64,000 nt of DNA from Yoonia sp. SS1-5 (GTDB lineage: Bacteria; Pseudomonadota; Alphaproteobacteria; Rhodobacterales; Rhodobacteraceae). This document shows positions 54,413 to 63,123 of this stretch, in pieces. The stretch lies in assembly GCF_038443705.2 (NCBI RefSeq), contig NZ_CP151767.2, positions 3,463,501-3,527,500 of the forward strand, given 5' to 3'. Below the pieces are notes generated by a model, which saw only the letters and a program-made list of their open reading frames with translations, was not told where the DNA came from and did no database searches. Both the position numbers and the translations under genes were made by a program. Each line of letters opens with the position of its first letter. The stretch's first letter is position 1.

Positions 54413-56775
54413 TTGACCTGTCAGGTCAATGGAAACTTGTGGACGACAGCGGCGCCTATTCTTGCGACATGATGATGCCCACAGACGGGATCAGCGCACT
54501 TCACGATGCGGGGCTGATCCCTGACCCCTATTGGGGCCAGAACGAATATGATCTGCGGTGGATTTGCGAACGCGACTGGACAGCGACCCGCGAGGTAGAG
54601 TTGACCGAAACAGATGTCGACCTTGTCCTGTCCGAGGTTGATACCGTTGTGACGGTGCGCGTGAACGACAAAATTGTTCTGGAATCTGACAACGCGTTTC
54701 GAACCTACCGCGTCCCTCTGGCCGGTGCCGCGCAGGTCGGGGGCAATACAATCAGCGTGACGTTTCACAATGTGGTCGCTGCAGGTGCCGCGCGGCAGGC
54801 GGCCCATCCGTTTCCGTTGCCGAACAGCGCCAACTGCCCAATCCCCAATGGGAATATGCTGCGCAAACCAGCCTGCGATTTCGGCTGGGACTGGAATATC
54901 GCGCTGGCGCCGTTCGGGATTTACGGAACTATGGAAATTGTCCCATCCGCAGCGGCCCGGATCGACCGGTTGATGATTGATCAGGATCACGCGGATGGAC
55001 GGGTCGACCTGCGGATCACCGCATACCTGGCCAATTACGCAGGCGATGTGACGGCACAGATCGGCGGCCAAACTGTCTCGGGACCGGTGGTTGATGGTGT
55101 CTGCGAGCTTTTGGTGCGGATCACGAACCCCGAATTATGGTGGCCGGCGGGGCAGGGCGCGCAACCGCTCTATGATCTGCAGGTGACCGCCGGTTCGGTC
55201 CGTGCGACCCGACAGATCGGCCTGCGGCAACTGGAACTGGTGAATGAAGCCGACGATATCGGCCTTGGCTTCAAATTCCGGATCAACGGGCGTGATGTGT
55301 TCTGCAAAGGGGCCAACTGGATACCCGCCGATGCCTTGCCCGGCCGGATTTCGGACGAAAAGACGAAGGCCCTGCTGCAGTCCGCAGTTGATGCAAATAT
55401 GAACATGGTCCGCATCTGGGGCGGTGGCCGGTACGAGCCTGACAGCTTTTATGCGGCCTGCGATGCGCTGGGTCTGCTTGTCTGGCAGGACTTCATGTTT
55501 GCGTGCAACCTCTACCCGTCTGACGACGCATTTCTGGAAAATGTCCGGGCAGAGGTGGCTGACAACGTGTCGCGCATTCACCATCATGCCTGTCTTGCGG
55601 TGTGGTGCGGCGACAATGAACTGATCGGGGCGCTGGGCTGGTACGATTGTTCGATCAATGACAGGGACCGGTATCTGGTCAATTATGATCGGCTGAACCG
55701 GGCGCTGGAGGTCGCATTGAAACAGACCCATCCGGCGGCGGTCTGGTGGCCCTCATCCCCATCGCCGGGGCCAATGAATTTCGGTGATGCCTGGCATGAT
55801 GACGGTTCGGGTGACATGCATTTCTGGTCGGTCTGGCACGAAGGGCGTGACTTTGACCACTACCGGGATGTCGGCCCGCGTTTCTGTTCCGAGTTCGGAT
55901 TTCAGAGCTACCCGTCGATGATCGAGATTGACCGGTTTGCAGCCCCCGAAGATCAGAACATTGCCGCACCCACGCTTGAAAGCCATCAGAAAAACGACGG
56001 GGGGAATGCGCGGATTGCGGAAACCATGTTCCGCTATTTTCGCTGGCCGCAGAGATTTGAGGATTTCGTCTATCTCAGCCAGATTCAGCAGGGGCTGGCG
56101 ATCAAGACTGCCGTCACCCAATGGCGCAGCATCGCGCCACGCTGCATGGGAACGCTGATCTGGCAGTTGAATGATACCTGGCCGGTCTGTTCCTGGGCGT
56201 CACTGAACCATCAGGGCGACTGGAAGCTGATGCATCATATGGCACAGGCATTCTATGCGCCGGTTCTGGTAACGGCCGTACCAACCGGCAGTGCCTATGT
56301 CTTGCGGGCGGTCAATGATGGGCCGGTGCAGAAAGGCATGACGGTCACGGCCTTTGCGGTGAATATGCAGGGGCATCTGCGCGAGTTGGCGAATGTGAAA
56401 TGCACAGCCACAGCCGATGCCACGGATGTCGTCAGCATCCCGAAATACGAGATCGGGGCGCAGGAAATGCTCTATTTTACCTGGACAACCGATAGCCGCG
56501 AAGCCGGGCATGACTGCTTTGCACCGCTGCCCTACAAGGCCTATGACATCGCGCCCGCAAATCTATCCATGCAGCAAGACGGCAATCAGCTGACATTGAA
56601 GGCCGGCGGATTTGCGCATTTTGTGGCCGTTGAGGCCGATATACCCGGGCGGTTTGACCGCAATGTACTGACCATGTTGCCGGGTGCCGAGGTGCAGATC
56701 GCCTTCACGCCCATGGATCCAGCTGCCACCCCCCGTTTCACGCTGCGCGATCTGCACAGCGCGACCTACACCTAA
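54409..56775 (+). CDS. Beta-mannosidase, glycoside hydrolase family 2
   Basis: This 788-residue GH2 enzyme has an N-terminal sugar-binding domain, immunoglobulin-like domain and a TIM barrel with NMVRIWGGGRYEPD, LAVWCGDNELIG (acid/base E404) and RFCSEFGFQSYPSMIEIDRF (nucleophile E495). These fit beta-mannosidases. There is no signal peptide, so it cleaves imported beta-mannosides in the cytoplasm. It is translationally coupled to the ABC ATPase. Confidence 0.9.
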   Translation: MIDLSGQWKLVDDSGAYSCDMMMPTDGISALHDAGLIPDPYWGQNEYDLRWICERDWTATREVELTETDVDLVLSEVDTVVTVRVNDKIVLESDNAFRTYRVPLAGAAQVGGNTISVTFHNVVAAGAARQAAHPFPLPNSANCPIPNGNMLRKPACDFGWDWNIALAPFGIYGTMEIVPSAAARIDRLMIDQDHADGRVDLRITAYLANYAGDVTAQIGGQTVSGPVVDGVCELLVRITNPELWWPAGQGAQPLYDLQVTAGSVRATRQIGLRQLELVNEADDIGLGFKFRINGRDVFCKGANWIPADALPGRISDEKTKALLQSAVDANMNMVRIWGGGRYEPDSFYAACDALGLLVWQDFMFACNLYPSDDAFLENVRAEVADNVSRIHHHACLAVWCGDNELIGALGWYDCSINDRDRYLVNYDRLNRALEVALKQTHPAAVWWPSSPSPGPMNFGDAWHDDGSGDMHFWSVWHEGRDFDHYRDVGPRFCSEFGFQSYPSMIEIDRFAAPEDQNIAAPTLESHQKNDGGNARIAETMFRYFRWPQRFEDFVYLSQIQQGLAIKTAVTQWRSIAPRCMGTLIWQLNDTWPVCSWASLNHQGDWKLMHHMAQAFYAPVLVTAVPTGSAYVLRAVNDGPVQKGMTVTAFAVNMQGHLRELANVKCTATADATDVVSIPKYEIGAQEMLYFTWTTDSREAGHDCFAPLPYKAYDIAPANLSMQQDGNQLTLKAGGFAHFVAVEADIPGRFDRNVLTMLPGAEVQIAFTPMDPAATPRFTLRDLHSATYT

Positions 56776-56793
56776 CGCCGCAAGGACATCGCG

Positions 56794-57540
56794 ATGCTGC
56801 ATATCTCATATCAACTTTACTGCTCCCGCAACTTTCCACCCATTGCCGAAACGTTGAAAATGCTCGCCGATACGGGCTTTCGCGAGGTGGAAGGTTATAA
56901 CGGTCTTTTTGATGATCTGGACGGCTTGAAGGCCGCGCTTGATGCGACCGGTCTGACAATGACAAGCAGCCATATCGGCCAAAACCTGATTGCGGACGAT
57001 CCGGCGGGGATGCTGGCGACGATCAAGAACCTCGGGATCAAAAAGGTGTTTGGCCCGCATCTTGCCGCGGATGAGCGTCCGGCCGACGCGGCAGGATGGG
57101 CGGCCTTTGGGACCAGGCTGGCCGAGATCGGCAAACCATTGCAGGACGCTGGCATCACATTCGGGTGGCACAATCACGATTTTGAACTGGTTGCGCTGCC
57201 GGGGGGCGAATATCCGCTGGATCTGATCATGCAAGGATCCGATGACCTGAGGCTGGAACTTGATCTTGGTTGGGTGGTGCGGGCCGGGCACGACCCTGTC
57301 ACCTGGATCAACAAATATCAGGGCCGCATCAGTGCCGCCCATGTCAAGGATGTCGCCCCCGCGGGGCAGTGTCTGGACGAGGACGGATGGGCCGATGTGG
57401 GTCACGGTACGATGGATTGGGCGGCCATCCACGCCGCATTGCAGGCTGCTGGTTGCGATCACTATGTCGCCGAGCACGACAACCCAAATAATCACACGCG
57501 GTTTGCGACCCGTAGTCTTGCCGCGATCAAAGAATTCTAA
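56794..57540 (+). CDS. Sugar phosphate isomerase/epimerase-type TIM-barrel protein
   Basis: This 248-residue AP-endonuclease-2/xylose-isomerase-like TIM barrel has GFREVEGYNGLFDDLDGLKA, TFGWHNHDFELV, LDLGWVVRAGHDPVTWINKY, ISAAHVKDV and HYVAEHDNPNNHTRF with metal-binding His and Glu residues. It probably isomerises or epimerises a keto-sugar released in this pathway. It lies 18 bases after the mannosidase. Confidence 0.85.
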   Translation: MLHISYQLYCSRNFPPIAETLKMLADTGFREVEGYNGLFDDLDGLKAALDATGLTMTSSHIGQNLIADDPAGMLATIKNLGIKKVFGPHLAADERPADAAGWAAFGTRLAEIGKPLQDAGITFGWHNHDFELVALPGGEYPLDLIMQGSDDLRLELDLGWVVRAGHDPVTWINKYQGRISAAHVKDVAPAGQCLDEDGWADVGHGTMDWAAIHAALQAAGCDHYVAEHDNPNNHTRFATRSLAAIKEF

Positions 57541-57549
57541 GGAACGAAT

Positions 57550-58671
57550 ATGACACAACTTGGCGTTGGCATCATCGGATGCGGTAACATTTCGACGGCC
57601 TATTGCCGTCTGGCCCCGATGTATCAATCACTGTCGGTGAAAGCGGTGGCTGATATCAACATGGCAGCCGCCGAGGCGAAGGCCGCAGAATTCGGGTTGC
57701 GTGCCGATACCGTCGATGACCTGCTGCGGGCGCCGGATATTGATGTGGTGGTCAACCTGACGATCCCGGCGGTGCATTTTGAGGTGACGCGCAAGATCCT
57801 CGAGGCGTGCAAGCATGCCTATTCCGAAAAGCCGCTTGTCTTGACTTTGGCCGAGGCTGAGGAGCTGCGCGCATTGGCCGCCGCACGCAACCTACGGGTC
57901 GGATCGGCCCCGGATACGTTCCTGGGTGGGGCGCATCAGCAGGCGCGGGCGGCAATTGACGCAGGTGAGGTCGGAAGGATCATTGGTGGCACCTGCCATG
58001 TGATGGGCCACGGTATGGAAGGCTGGCACCCAAACCCGGATTTCTTTTACCAGCCGGGCGCCGGGCCGGTTCTGGACATCGGGCCTTACTATGTGACCAA
58101 CCTTCTGCAACTGGTGGGGCCGGTCAAATCTGTCGCTGCGCTGACGACGACAACTTTTGCCGAACGCACGATCGGCAATGGCGACCGTCTGGGTGAAAAG
58201 GTGCCGGTCAATACGCCGACGAATATTCATGCCCTGCTGGAATTCGTGAATGGTGCCACGATCACCCTTGGCGCAAGCTGGGATGTGTGGGCCAATCGGC
58301 ACGGGCATATGGAGCTTTACGGCGAAGATGCCTCGCTTTTTCTGCCGGACCCGAATTTCTTTGGCGGCGTGGTCGAGATCGGCGGGCAGGATCAGGCGAT
58401 CCAACCACTGCCTGCATGGGATCATCCGTTTGGCGTTCCCAATGATGATGAAGGGCGCGCGAATTATCGCTGTGCGGGTCTTGCCGATATGGCGACGGCC
58501 ATTGATGTAGGCCGGCCGCATCGCTGCGGCGTGGATCTGGCCGTGCATGCGGTGGACGTCATGACCAGCATTCTGAAAGCCGGCGAAGAAAAGCGCTTTG
58601 TCGAACTGACAACAACCTGCGAACGTCCTGCCGCGCTGTCACCTCAAGAGGCGCGCGCCCTGCTGGCCTGA
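57550..58671 (+). CDS. Gfo/Idh/MocA-family sugar oxidoreductase
   Basis: This 373-residue NAD(P)-dependent oxidoreductase has a Rossmann start (VGIIGCGNISTAYCRLAPMY), SEKPLVLTLAEAEELRALA with the catalytic-lysine EKP motif, and the C-terminal domain (GAGPVLDIGPYYVTNLLQLV). It may oxidise a mannose-derived intermediate together with the preceding isomerase. Its 3' end overlaps the convergent gene at 58644 by 28 bases. Confidence 0.9.
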   Translation: MTQLGVGIIGCGNISTAYCRLAPMYQSLSVKAVADINMAAAEAKAAEFGLRADTVDDLLRAPDIDVVVNLTIPAVHFEVTRKILEACKHAYSEKPLVLTLAEAEELRALAAARNLRVGSAPDTFLGGAHQQARAAIDAGEVGRIIGGTCHVMGHGMEGWHPNPDFFYQPGAGPVLDIGPYYVTNLLQLVGPVKSVAALTTTTFAERTIGNGDRLGEKVPVNTPTNIHALLEFVNGATITLGASWDVWANRHGHMELYGEDASLFLPDPNFFGGVVEIGGQDQAIQPLPAWDHPFGVPNDDEGRANYRCAGLADMATAIDVGRPHRCGVDLAVHAVDVMTSILKAGEEKRFVELTTTCERPAALSPQEARALLA

Positions 58672-59174
58672 TCGCTGTCGGCCAGATACATTGTTCGTGT
58701 TCCCAGCCCGGTATGCGGGTCAATTGCCCGGCGCTGTTGTGCGGTCGGCACCGTCGCGCATGGCACCGCCGTCATGGACATGGCGGACATGACGCCGCGC
58801 GGTGCGATGGGTTGGCCAAAACGACGCATCAGCCGGGCGTAGCTATGGCCCAAATCGGCGCCGTTGCACAGGTGGTTACCTGATCTGTCATAGATGCTGA
58901 GACCACCACCGCGCCGGGCGAGGGAATACCCCTTTGCCCACAACCGCGCCTTAAGGTCATCCCAATCGGCGGCATCTGCCAGATCGCGCGATACGTCTTC
59001 GCGTAGCGGTGCCAATTGCACCCCAAGGCGATCCGCCCGTGCCTTGGCCCGGTTGCGCAGATCCTTTCGCAAGGCCGCGCGCAGCACGTCACCAATCGCG
59101 TCTTCATTGCGGCCACATAAGTGGTCGAGCGCATCAACAAGTTCGGGGGGCAAGCCAAGCGTAATCTGTTTCAT
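58644..59174 (-). CDS. Ribbon-helix-helix-like protein with relaxase-like tail
   Basis: This 176-residue protein starts MKQITLGLPPELVDALDHLC, like a ribbon-helix-helix DNA-binding domain, followed by a basic helix (RAALRKDLRNRAKARADRLG). The segment WDDLKARLWAKGYSLARRGG, LSIYDRSGNHLCNGADLGHS resembles the small C-terminal module of some relaxases. ATG 59174 has GGGGG upstream; ATG 59183 is possible. Function unknown. It is not associated with an identifiable mobile element here. Confidence 0.6.
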   Translation of the reverse strand: MKQITLGLPPELVDALDHLCGRNEDAIGDVLRAALRKDLRNRAKARADRLGVQLAPLREDVSRDLADAADWDDLKARLWAKGYSLARRGGGLSIYDRSGNHLCNGADLGHSYARLMRRFGQPIAPRGVMSAMSMTAVPCATVPTAQQRRAIDPHTGLGTRTMYLADSDQASRARAS

Positions 59175-59209
59175 GGCCCCCATCAAAAACGGTGGCCATG
59201 AAGATTTAA

Positions 59210-60385
59210 TTAAAGTCCGGTCTCTTTTGCGATCTGGGCACGGGATTTGCGCGCACGCTCTGTCGCGGATTTCAGTTGGCCGCAGGCTGCCATGATGTCT
59301 TCGCCCCGTGGTGTGCGGATTGGCGAGGCATATCCGGCCTGATAGACAATCTCGGCAAAGGCTCTGATCCGGTTGTTGGACGAGCGTTTGTAGGGGGCGC
59401 CGGGCCATTCATTGAACGGGATAAGATTGATCTTGGCCGGGATCCCGTCGATCAGCTTGACCAGACGGCGGGCATCGGCGTCGCTGTCATTGATCCCGTC
59501 CAGCATCACATATTCAAATGTGATACGCTCGGAATTCGACACTTTCGGATAGGCGCGCAAGGCGTCCAGCAGCGTTTCAATGTTCCAGCGCTTGTTGATT
59601 GGCACCAGTTTGTCGCGGATGTCATCGGTTGTCCCATGAAAGGACACCGCCAATTGGCAGCCGATTTCCTGCGCCGTGCGCGCGATTTCAGGCACAACAC
59701 CGGAGGTCGACAGCGTGATCCGCCTGCGCGACAACTGAATGCCGTGCGGGTCCATCGCGATTTTCATCGCGTCGCGCACGTTCTCGAAATTATAAAGCGG
59801 CTCACCCATGCCCATCAGAACGATGTTGGACAAAAGCCGGGTTTCGTTGCGCCGGGCGCCGGGTTCCGGCCATTCGTCAAGGTCATCGCGCGCCAGCATA
59901 ACCTGCCCGATAATCTCGGCCGCTGTCAGGTTGCGGACCAGCTTTTGGGTGCCTGTATGACAAAACGAGCATGTCAGCGTACAGCCGACCTGCGAAGAGA
60001 TACACAGCGTCCCCCGGTCGGTTTCGGGGATATAGACCACCTCAACCTCGTGGCCGCCTGCAATCCGGCACAGGTATTTGCGCGTGCCGTCATCGGATAT
60101 CTGACGGGTCACCACCTGGGGAATGTCGAGCGTGAATGTCTCAGCCAGCAAGGCGCGATAATCCTTGGACAGGTTGGTCATCTGATCGAAGTCGCGCACG
60201 CCCCAGTGATATATCCATTGCCAAATCTGGCCGGTGCGCATCTTGGCCTGCTTTTCGGGGGTGCCGATTGCAATCAACGCATCACGCATCTGGTCGCGTG
60301 ACATCCCGATCAGGTTTAGCGGCCCGTCGGTTGCCTTGCGGGGGATGGTCAAGACGTCTTGTGTGATTGGGGCCTTGGCGTCCAT
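59210..60385 (-). CDS. rlmN: 23S rRNA (adenine2503-C2)-methyltransferase RlmN
   Basis: This 391-residue radical SAM enzyme has the CxxxCxxC cluster ([19 protein letters not shown]), [17 protein letters not shown] and the acceptor cysteine region in [13 protein letters not shown]. It methylates A2503 of 23S rRNA and A37 of some tRNAs. The start MDAKAP at 60385 is chosen; the frame upstream is open to 60463 without conservation. Confidence 0.95.
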   Translation of the reverse strand: MDAKAPITQDVLTIPRKATDGPLNLIGMSRDQMRDALIAIGTPEKQAKMRTGQIWQWIYHWGVRDFDQMTNLSKDYRALLAETFTLDIPQVVTRQISDDGTRKYLCRIAGGHEVEVVYIPETDRGTLCISSQVGCTLTCSFCHTGTQKLVRNLTAAEIIGQVMLARDDLDEWPEPGARRNETRLLSNIVLMGMGEPLYNFENVRDAMKIAMDPHGIQLSRRRITLSTSGVVPEIARTAQEIGCQLAVSFHGTTDDIRDKLVPINKRWNIETLLDALRAYPKVSNSERITFEYVMLDGINDSDADARRLVKLIDGIPAKINLIPFNEWPGAPYKRSSNNRIRAFAEIVYQAGYASPIRTPRGEDIMAACGQLKSATERARKSRAQIAKETGL

Positions 60386-60430
60386 TGGATATGCTCTTTG
60401 TGAAGGATCAGATGCTGCATATAAAAGACA

Positions 60431-60458
60431 TAGGCCGCTTTCACAAGAAAGCGGCCTA
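60431..60458 (-). terminator. Terminator after ialB
   Basis: A perfect 12-bp stem (TAGGCCGCTTTC / GAAAGCGGCCTA, 4-base loop) is followed on the minus strand by TGTCTTTTAT. It lies 35 bases after the ialB stop and before rlmN. Confidence 0.82.
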
Positions 60459-60492
60459 AACATCTATGCCAGGTCGGTGCGTCGCCGGTAAT

Positions 60493-61020
60493 CTAGCTCG
60501 CGCAGCGTTTGCCTGCCTCATCCACGGCGGCAGTAAAGCCAAGCAGGCTGAAACGGTCCTGGGTCTGGGTCCCGCGCCCGGACCGGCCGGTGACAACAGC
60601 GTCTGAGCCGCGTTTCATCGCGGCCACGAATTTTGCATCATCCTCGGGTGTTGCTGGCCATGCTGTTTCGCCTTCGGTGAACATCTGGAAGGTCGTGTCA
60701 CCAACTTTCATCTCAACAGTGGATCCGCTGGCAAAGGGATATCCGCCTGCAAACATGACCTGACCTGTGACGCCCTCGCCCGGACGGTAGAACACGATCA
60801 GGCGAATATCGCCCCGGCGCACGGTCACAACCTCACCGTCGCGTGTGTTCACACTTTCCTTGGGTGCCGAAACGGCCCAGCATTCCGTTGGGTCGTTTTC
60901 AACAAAGACGCTCCAATCCGTGTTGGCGGCAACACGATTTTCACTTTCCTGGGCGACACTGGCGCCCGCACACATGATCGCCAAAGCGACACTGATCACG
61001 CGCGAAATTTTCATACTCAT
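60493..61020 (-). CDS. Invasion-associated locus B (IalB) family protein
   Basis: This 175-residue protein has a signal peptide (ISRVISVALAIMCAGASVAQ) and the IalB body (NDPTECWAVSAPKESVNTRD, SFLLGFTAAVDEAGKRCAS-like FSLLGFTAAVDEAGKRCAS). The ATG at 61020 has GGAGG upstream. It is periplasmic; the family's role is poorly defined outside Bartonella. Two cysteines near the ends of the mature protein are conserved. Confidence 0.82.
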   Translation of the reverse strand: MSMKISRVISVALAIMCAGASVAQESENRVAANTDWSVFVENDPTECWAVSAPKESVNTRDGEVVTVRRGDIRLIVFYRPGEGVTGQVMFAGGYPFASGSTVEMKVGDTTFQMFTEGETAWPATPEDDAKFVAAMKRGSDAVVTGRSGRGTQTQDRFSLLGFTAAVDEAGKRCAS

Positions 61021-61214
61021 CTCACAGCCTCCAAGCTGTCCTTGCCTCTGGATGTCCCCGCAACCTGTCGGTGCATCTGATGGCACCTTTTCGGCTAGCG
61101 GCAACGCTTTCAACTCGATAGCCATAGAGGTAGCAAAAAACCGCCCCTTTGGGAAAGCCCCAAACGGCGACTGCGGCAGATGAAACCCGAGATGGCTTAA
61201 AAAAGGCGAAATAA

Positions 61215-62213
61215 ATGGCAAATCCGGTTGATTTGGTCGAGGTCTGGCGGGGCGATCTGATTGAATCGGTGCATCAGGGGCATGCAGTGATCTGTGATGC
61301 AAAGGGCCAGATTACCGCCGCCTGGGGGGATCCGGCGGCGCTGATCTACCCGCGCTCATCGTGCAAGATGGTCCAGGCCCTGCCGCTGCTGGAAAGCGGT
61401 GCGGGCCGTGATCTGACGGATGCGCAGCTTGCGCTGGCCTGCGCCTCGCATGATGCGGCGGCGATCCATGTTGATGGGGTCGGTGCGTGGCTGCGGGATA
61501 TGGGGCTGACGGATGATGATCTGCGTTGCGGGCCGCAAATGCCCCGTGATCCCGATATCAGGCGTGCCCTGATCAAGGCGGACCAGCCGATCTGCCAGGT
61601 CCATAACAATTGTTCAGGCAAGCATGCCGGCTTTCTGGCGTTCAGCAGACATCTGCGCGCAGGTCCCGAATATGACCAGATTGACCACCCGGTGCAGCAA
61701 GCCTGCAAAGCCGCGTTCGAGGAGGTCACCGGCGAAACCAGCCCGATCTTCGGGAGTGACGGCTGCTCTGCCCCGAACCATGCCTGCACGATGCATGGCC
61801 TTGCGCGTGCGATGGCTTTTTTCGCGGCGGCCGACGATCACAGCGGTGTCAGGGCGCAGGCGGCGGAGCGGCTTGTTGATGCAATGACAACCTTTCCCGA
61901 GCTTGTTGCCGGCGAAAATCGGGCATGCACTAACCTGATGCGCGCCATGGGCGGCAAAGTGGCCGTCAAGACGGGGGCAGAGGGTGTCTTTGTCGCAATC
62001 ATTCCGGCGTTGCGCCTGGGCGTGGCTGTCAAGATTACTGATGGGGCCACGCGCGCAAGTGAATGCGCGATTGCGGCGATCCTCGTGCGTCTGGGGGTAT
62101 TGGACGCAGCGCATCCGGCGGCGAAGGCCCGGATGATGCCGGATCAGACAAACCGGCGCGGCATCGTGACAGGTGTGATCAAACCCGCCCCCGCCTTGCT
62201 GGCTGCGTTCTAG
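61215..62213 (+). CDS. Rhizobium-type (ReAV-like) L-asparaginase
   Basis: This 332-residue protein has IYPRSSCKMVQALPLLESGA with the Ser/Lys catalytic motif SSCK, and zinc-site residues in QVHNNCSGKHAGFLAF (Cys, Lys) and SDGCSAPNHACTMHGLARA (Cys). It hydrolyses asparagine to aspartate and ammonia in the cytoplasm. Its TAG stop is part of the palindrome shared with cobD. Confidence 0.88.
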   Translation: MANPVDLVEVWRGDLIESVHQGHAVICDAKGQITAAWGDPAALIYPRSSCKMVQALPLLESGAGRDLTDAQLALACASHDAAAIHVDGVGAWLRDMGLTDDDLRCGPQMPRDPDIRRALIKADQPICQVHNNCSGKHAGFLAFSRHLRAGPEYDQIDHPVQQACKAAFEEVTGETSPIFGSDGCSAPNHACTMHGLARAMAFFAAADDHSGVRAQAAERLVDAMTTFPELVAGENRACTNLMRAMGGKVAVKTGAEGVFVAIIPALRLGVAVKITDGATRASECAIAAILVRLGVLDAAHPAAKARMMPDQTNRRGIVTGVIKPAPALLAAF

Positions 62214-62226
62214 GGTCCTGACCCTA
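62211..62226. repeat. 16-bp palindrome carrying both convergent stop codons
   Basis: TAGGGTC-CT-GACCCTA: the first TAG is the stop of the asparaginase gene (plus), and the CTA at the end is the TAG stop of cobD (minus). It matches the tip of the cloverleaf element's arm at 20650. Confidence 0.7.
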
Positions 62227-63123
62227 AAAGACGACAGCCCACAAAGCGGCAAGGGCAAATACGCCCCACCAGCAATGCCACAGAACCCGAACGGCCATAT
62301 CCACATGGTCCGGGGTCAGGTCGTGTTCTCCGCCAGCGTTGACAAAAGGCTCGTCTCTGACGGTGCCGTCATAACTGCGCGGCCCGCTCAGCGCGATATC
62401 CAGCCCGTGGGCCAGCGCGGCCTCTGGCCATCCTGCATTGGGTGAGCGATGCAGCGGGGCCTCTTGCAGGATCGGCCGCGGGTCAGGGCGGCCTGTCACC
62501 AACCAGATCAACGCAGCTGTCAGACGGGCAGGGATCAGGTTCAGCAGATCATCCAGACGGGCAGAGGCCCAGCCAAATGCCGCGTGACGTTCGGTGCGGT
62601 AGCCGATCATGCTATCCGCGGTATTCACGGCCTTGTAGATCAGCAGCCCGGGCAAACCCGCAACCCAGAACCAGAAAATCGGCGCAATCACACCGTCGGA
62701 CAGATTTTCCGCCGCACTTTCGATCGCGGCCCGGGCGACCTGGCTGCGGCTCATGTCTTTGGTATCACGACCGACCACCATCTGCACCGCACGCTTACCG
62801 TCACCAAGGGACAGACGCAGCGCATCGCCAACCCGGGTGATATGGGTGACAAGGGATTTGTGGGCCAGCAGAATGCCAAGGACAATCACGTCAACCACGC
62901 CGCCGGGCAATTGTTCCAACACCCATCCGACGATTGCTGCCGCAATGCAGATCTCGACAATTGTCATGGTCCCCATCAGGCGCTGTTGGTCACCCTTGTT
63001 GAAACTGCGATCACACCAGTTAATCAGGCGCCCGGTCAGAACCGCCGGATGTGGGACGCGGTCCCACAGCCATTTCGGCTCGCCAAAGATCGCGTCAAGG
63101 ATCATGCCGAACACTAGGATCAT
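62224..63123 (-). CDS. cobD: Adenosylcobinamide-phosphate synthase CobD/CbiB
   Basis: This 299-residue membrane protein has ILDAIFGEPKWLWDRVPHPA, ESAAENLSDGVIAPIFWFWV and KAVNTADSMIGYRTERHAAF, all CbiB signatures. It attaches the aminopropanol arm to cobyric acid in cobalamin synthesis. Start ATG 63123 overlaps the cobC stop by 3 bases. Confidence 0.94.
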   Translation of the reverse strand: MILVFGMILDAIFGEPKWLWDRVPHPAVLTGRLINWCDRSFNKGDQQRLMGTMTIVEICIAAAIVGWVLEQLPGGVVDVIVLGILLAHKSLVTHITRVGDALRLSLGDGKRAVQMVVGRDTKDMSRSQVARAAIESAAENLSDGVIAPIFWFWVAGLPGLLIYKAVNTADSMIGYRTERHAAFGWASARLDDLLNLIPARLTAALIWLVTGRPDPRPILQEAPLHRSPNAGWPEAALAHGLDIALSGPRSYDGTVRDEPFVNAGGEHDLTPDHVDMAVRVLWHCWWGVFALAALWAVVF

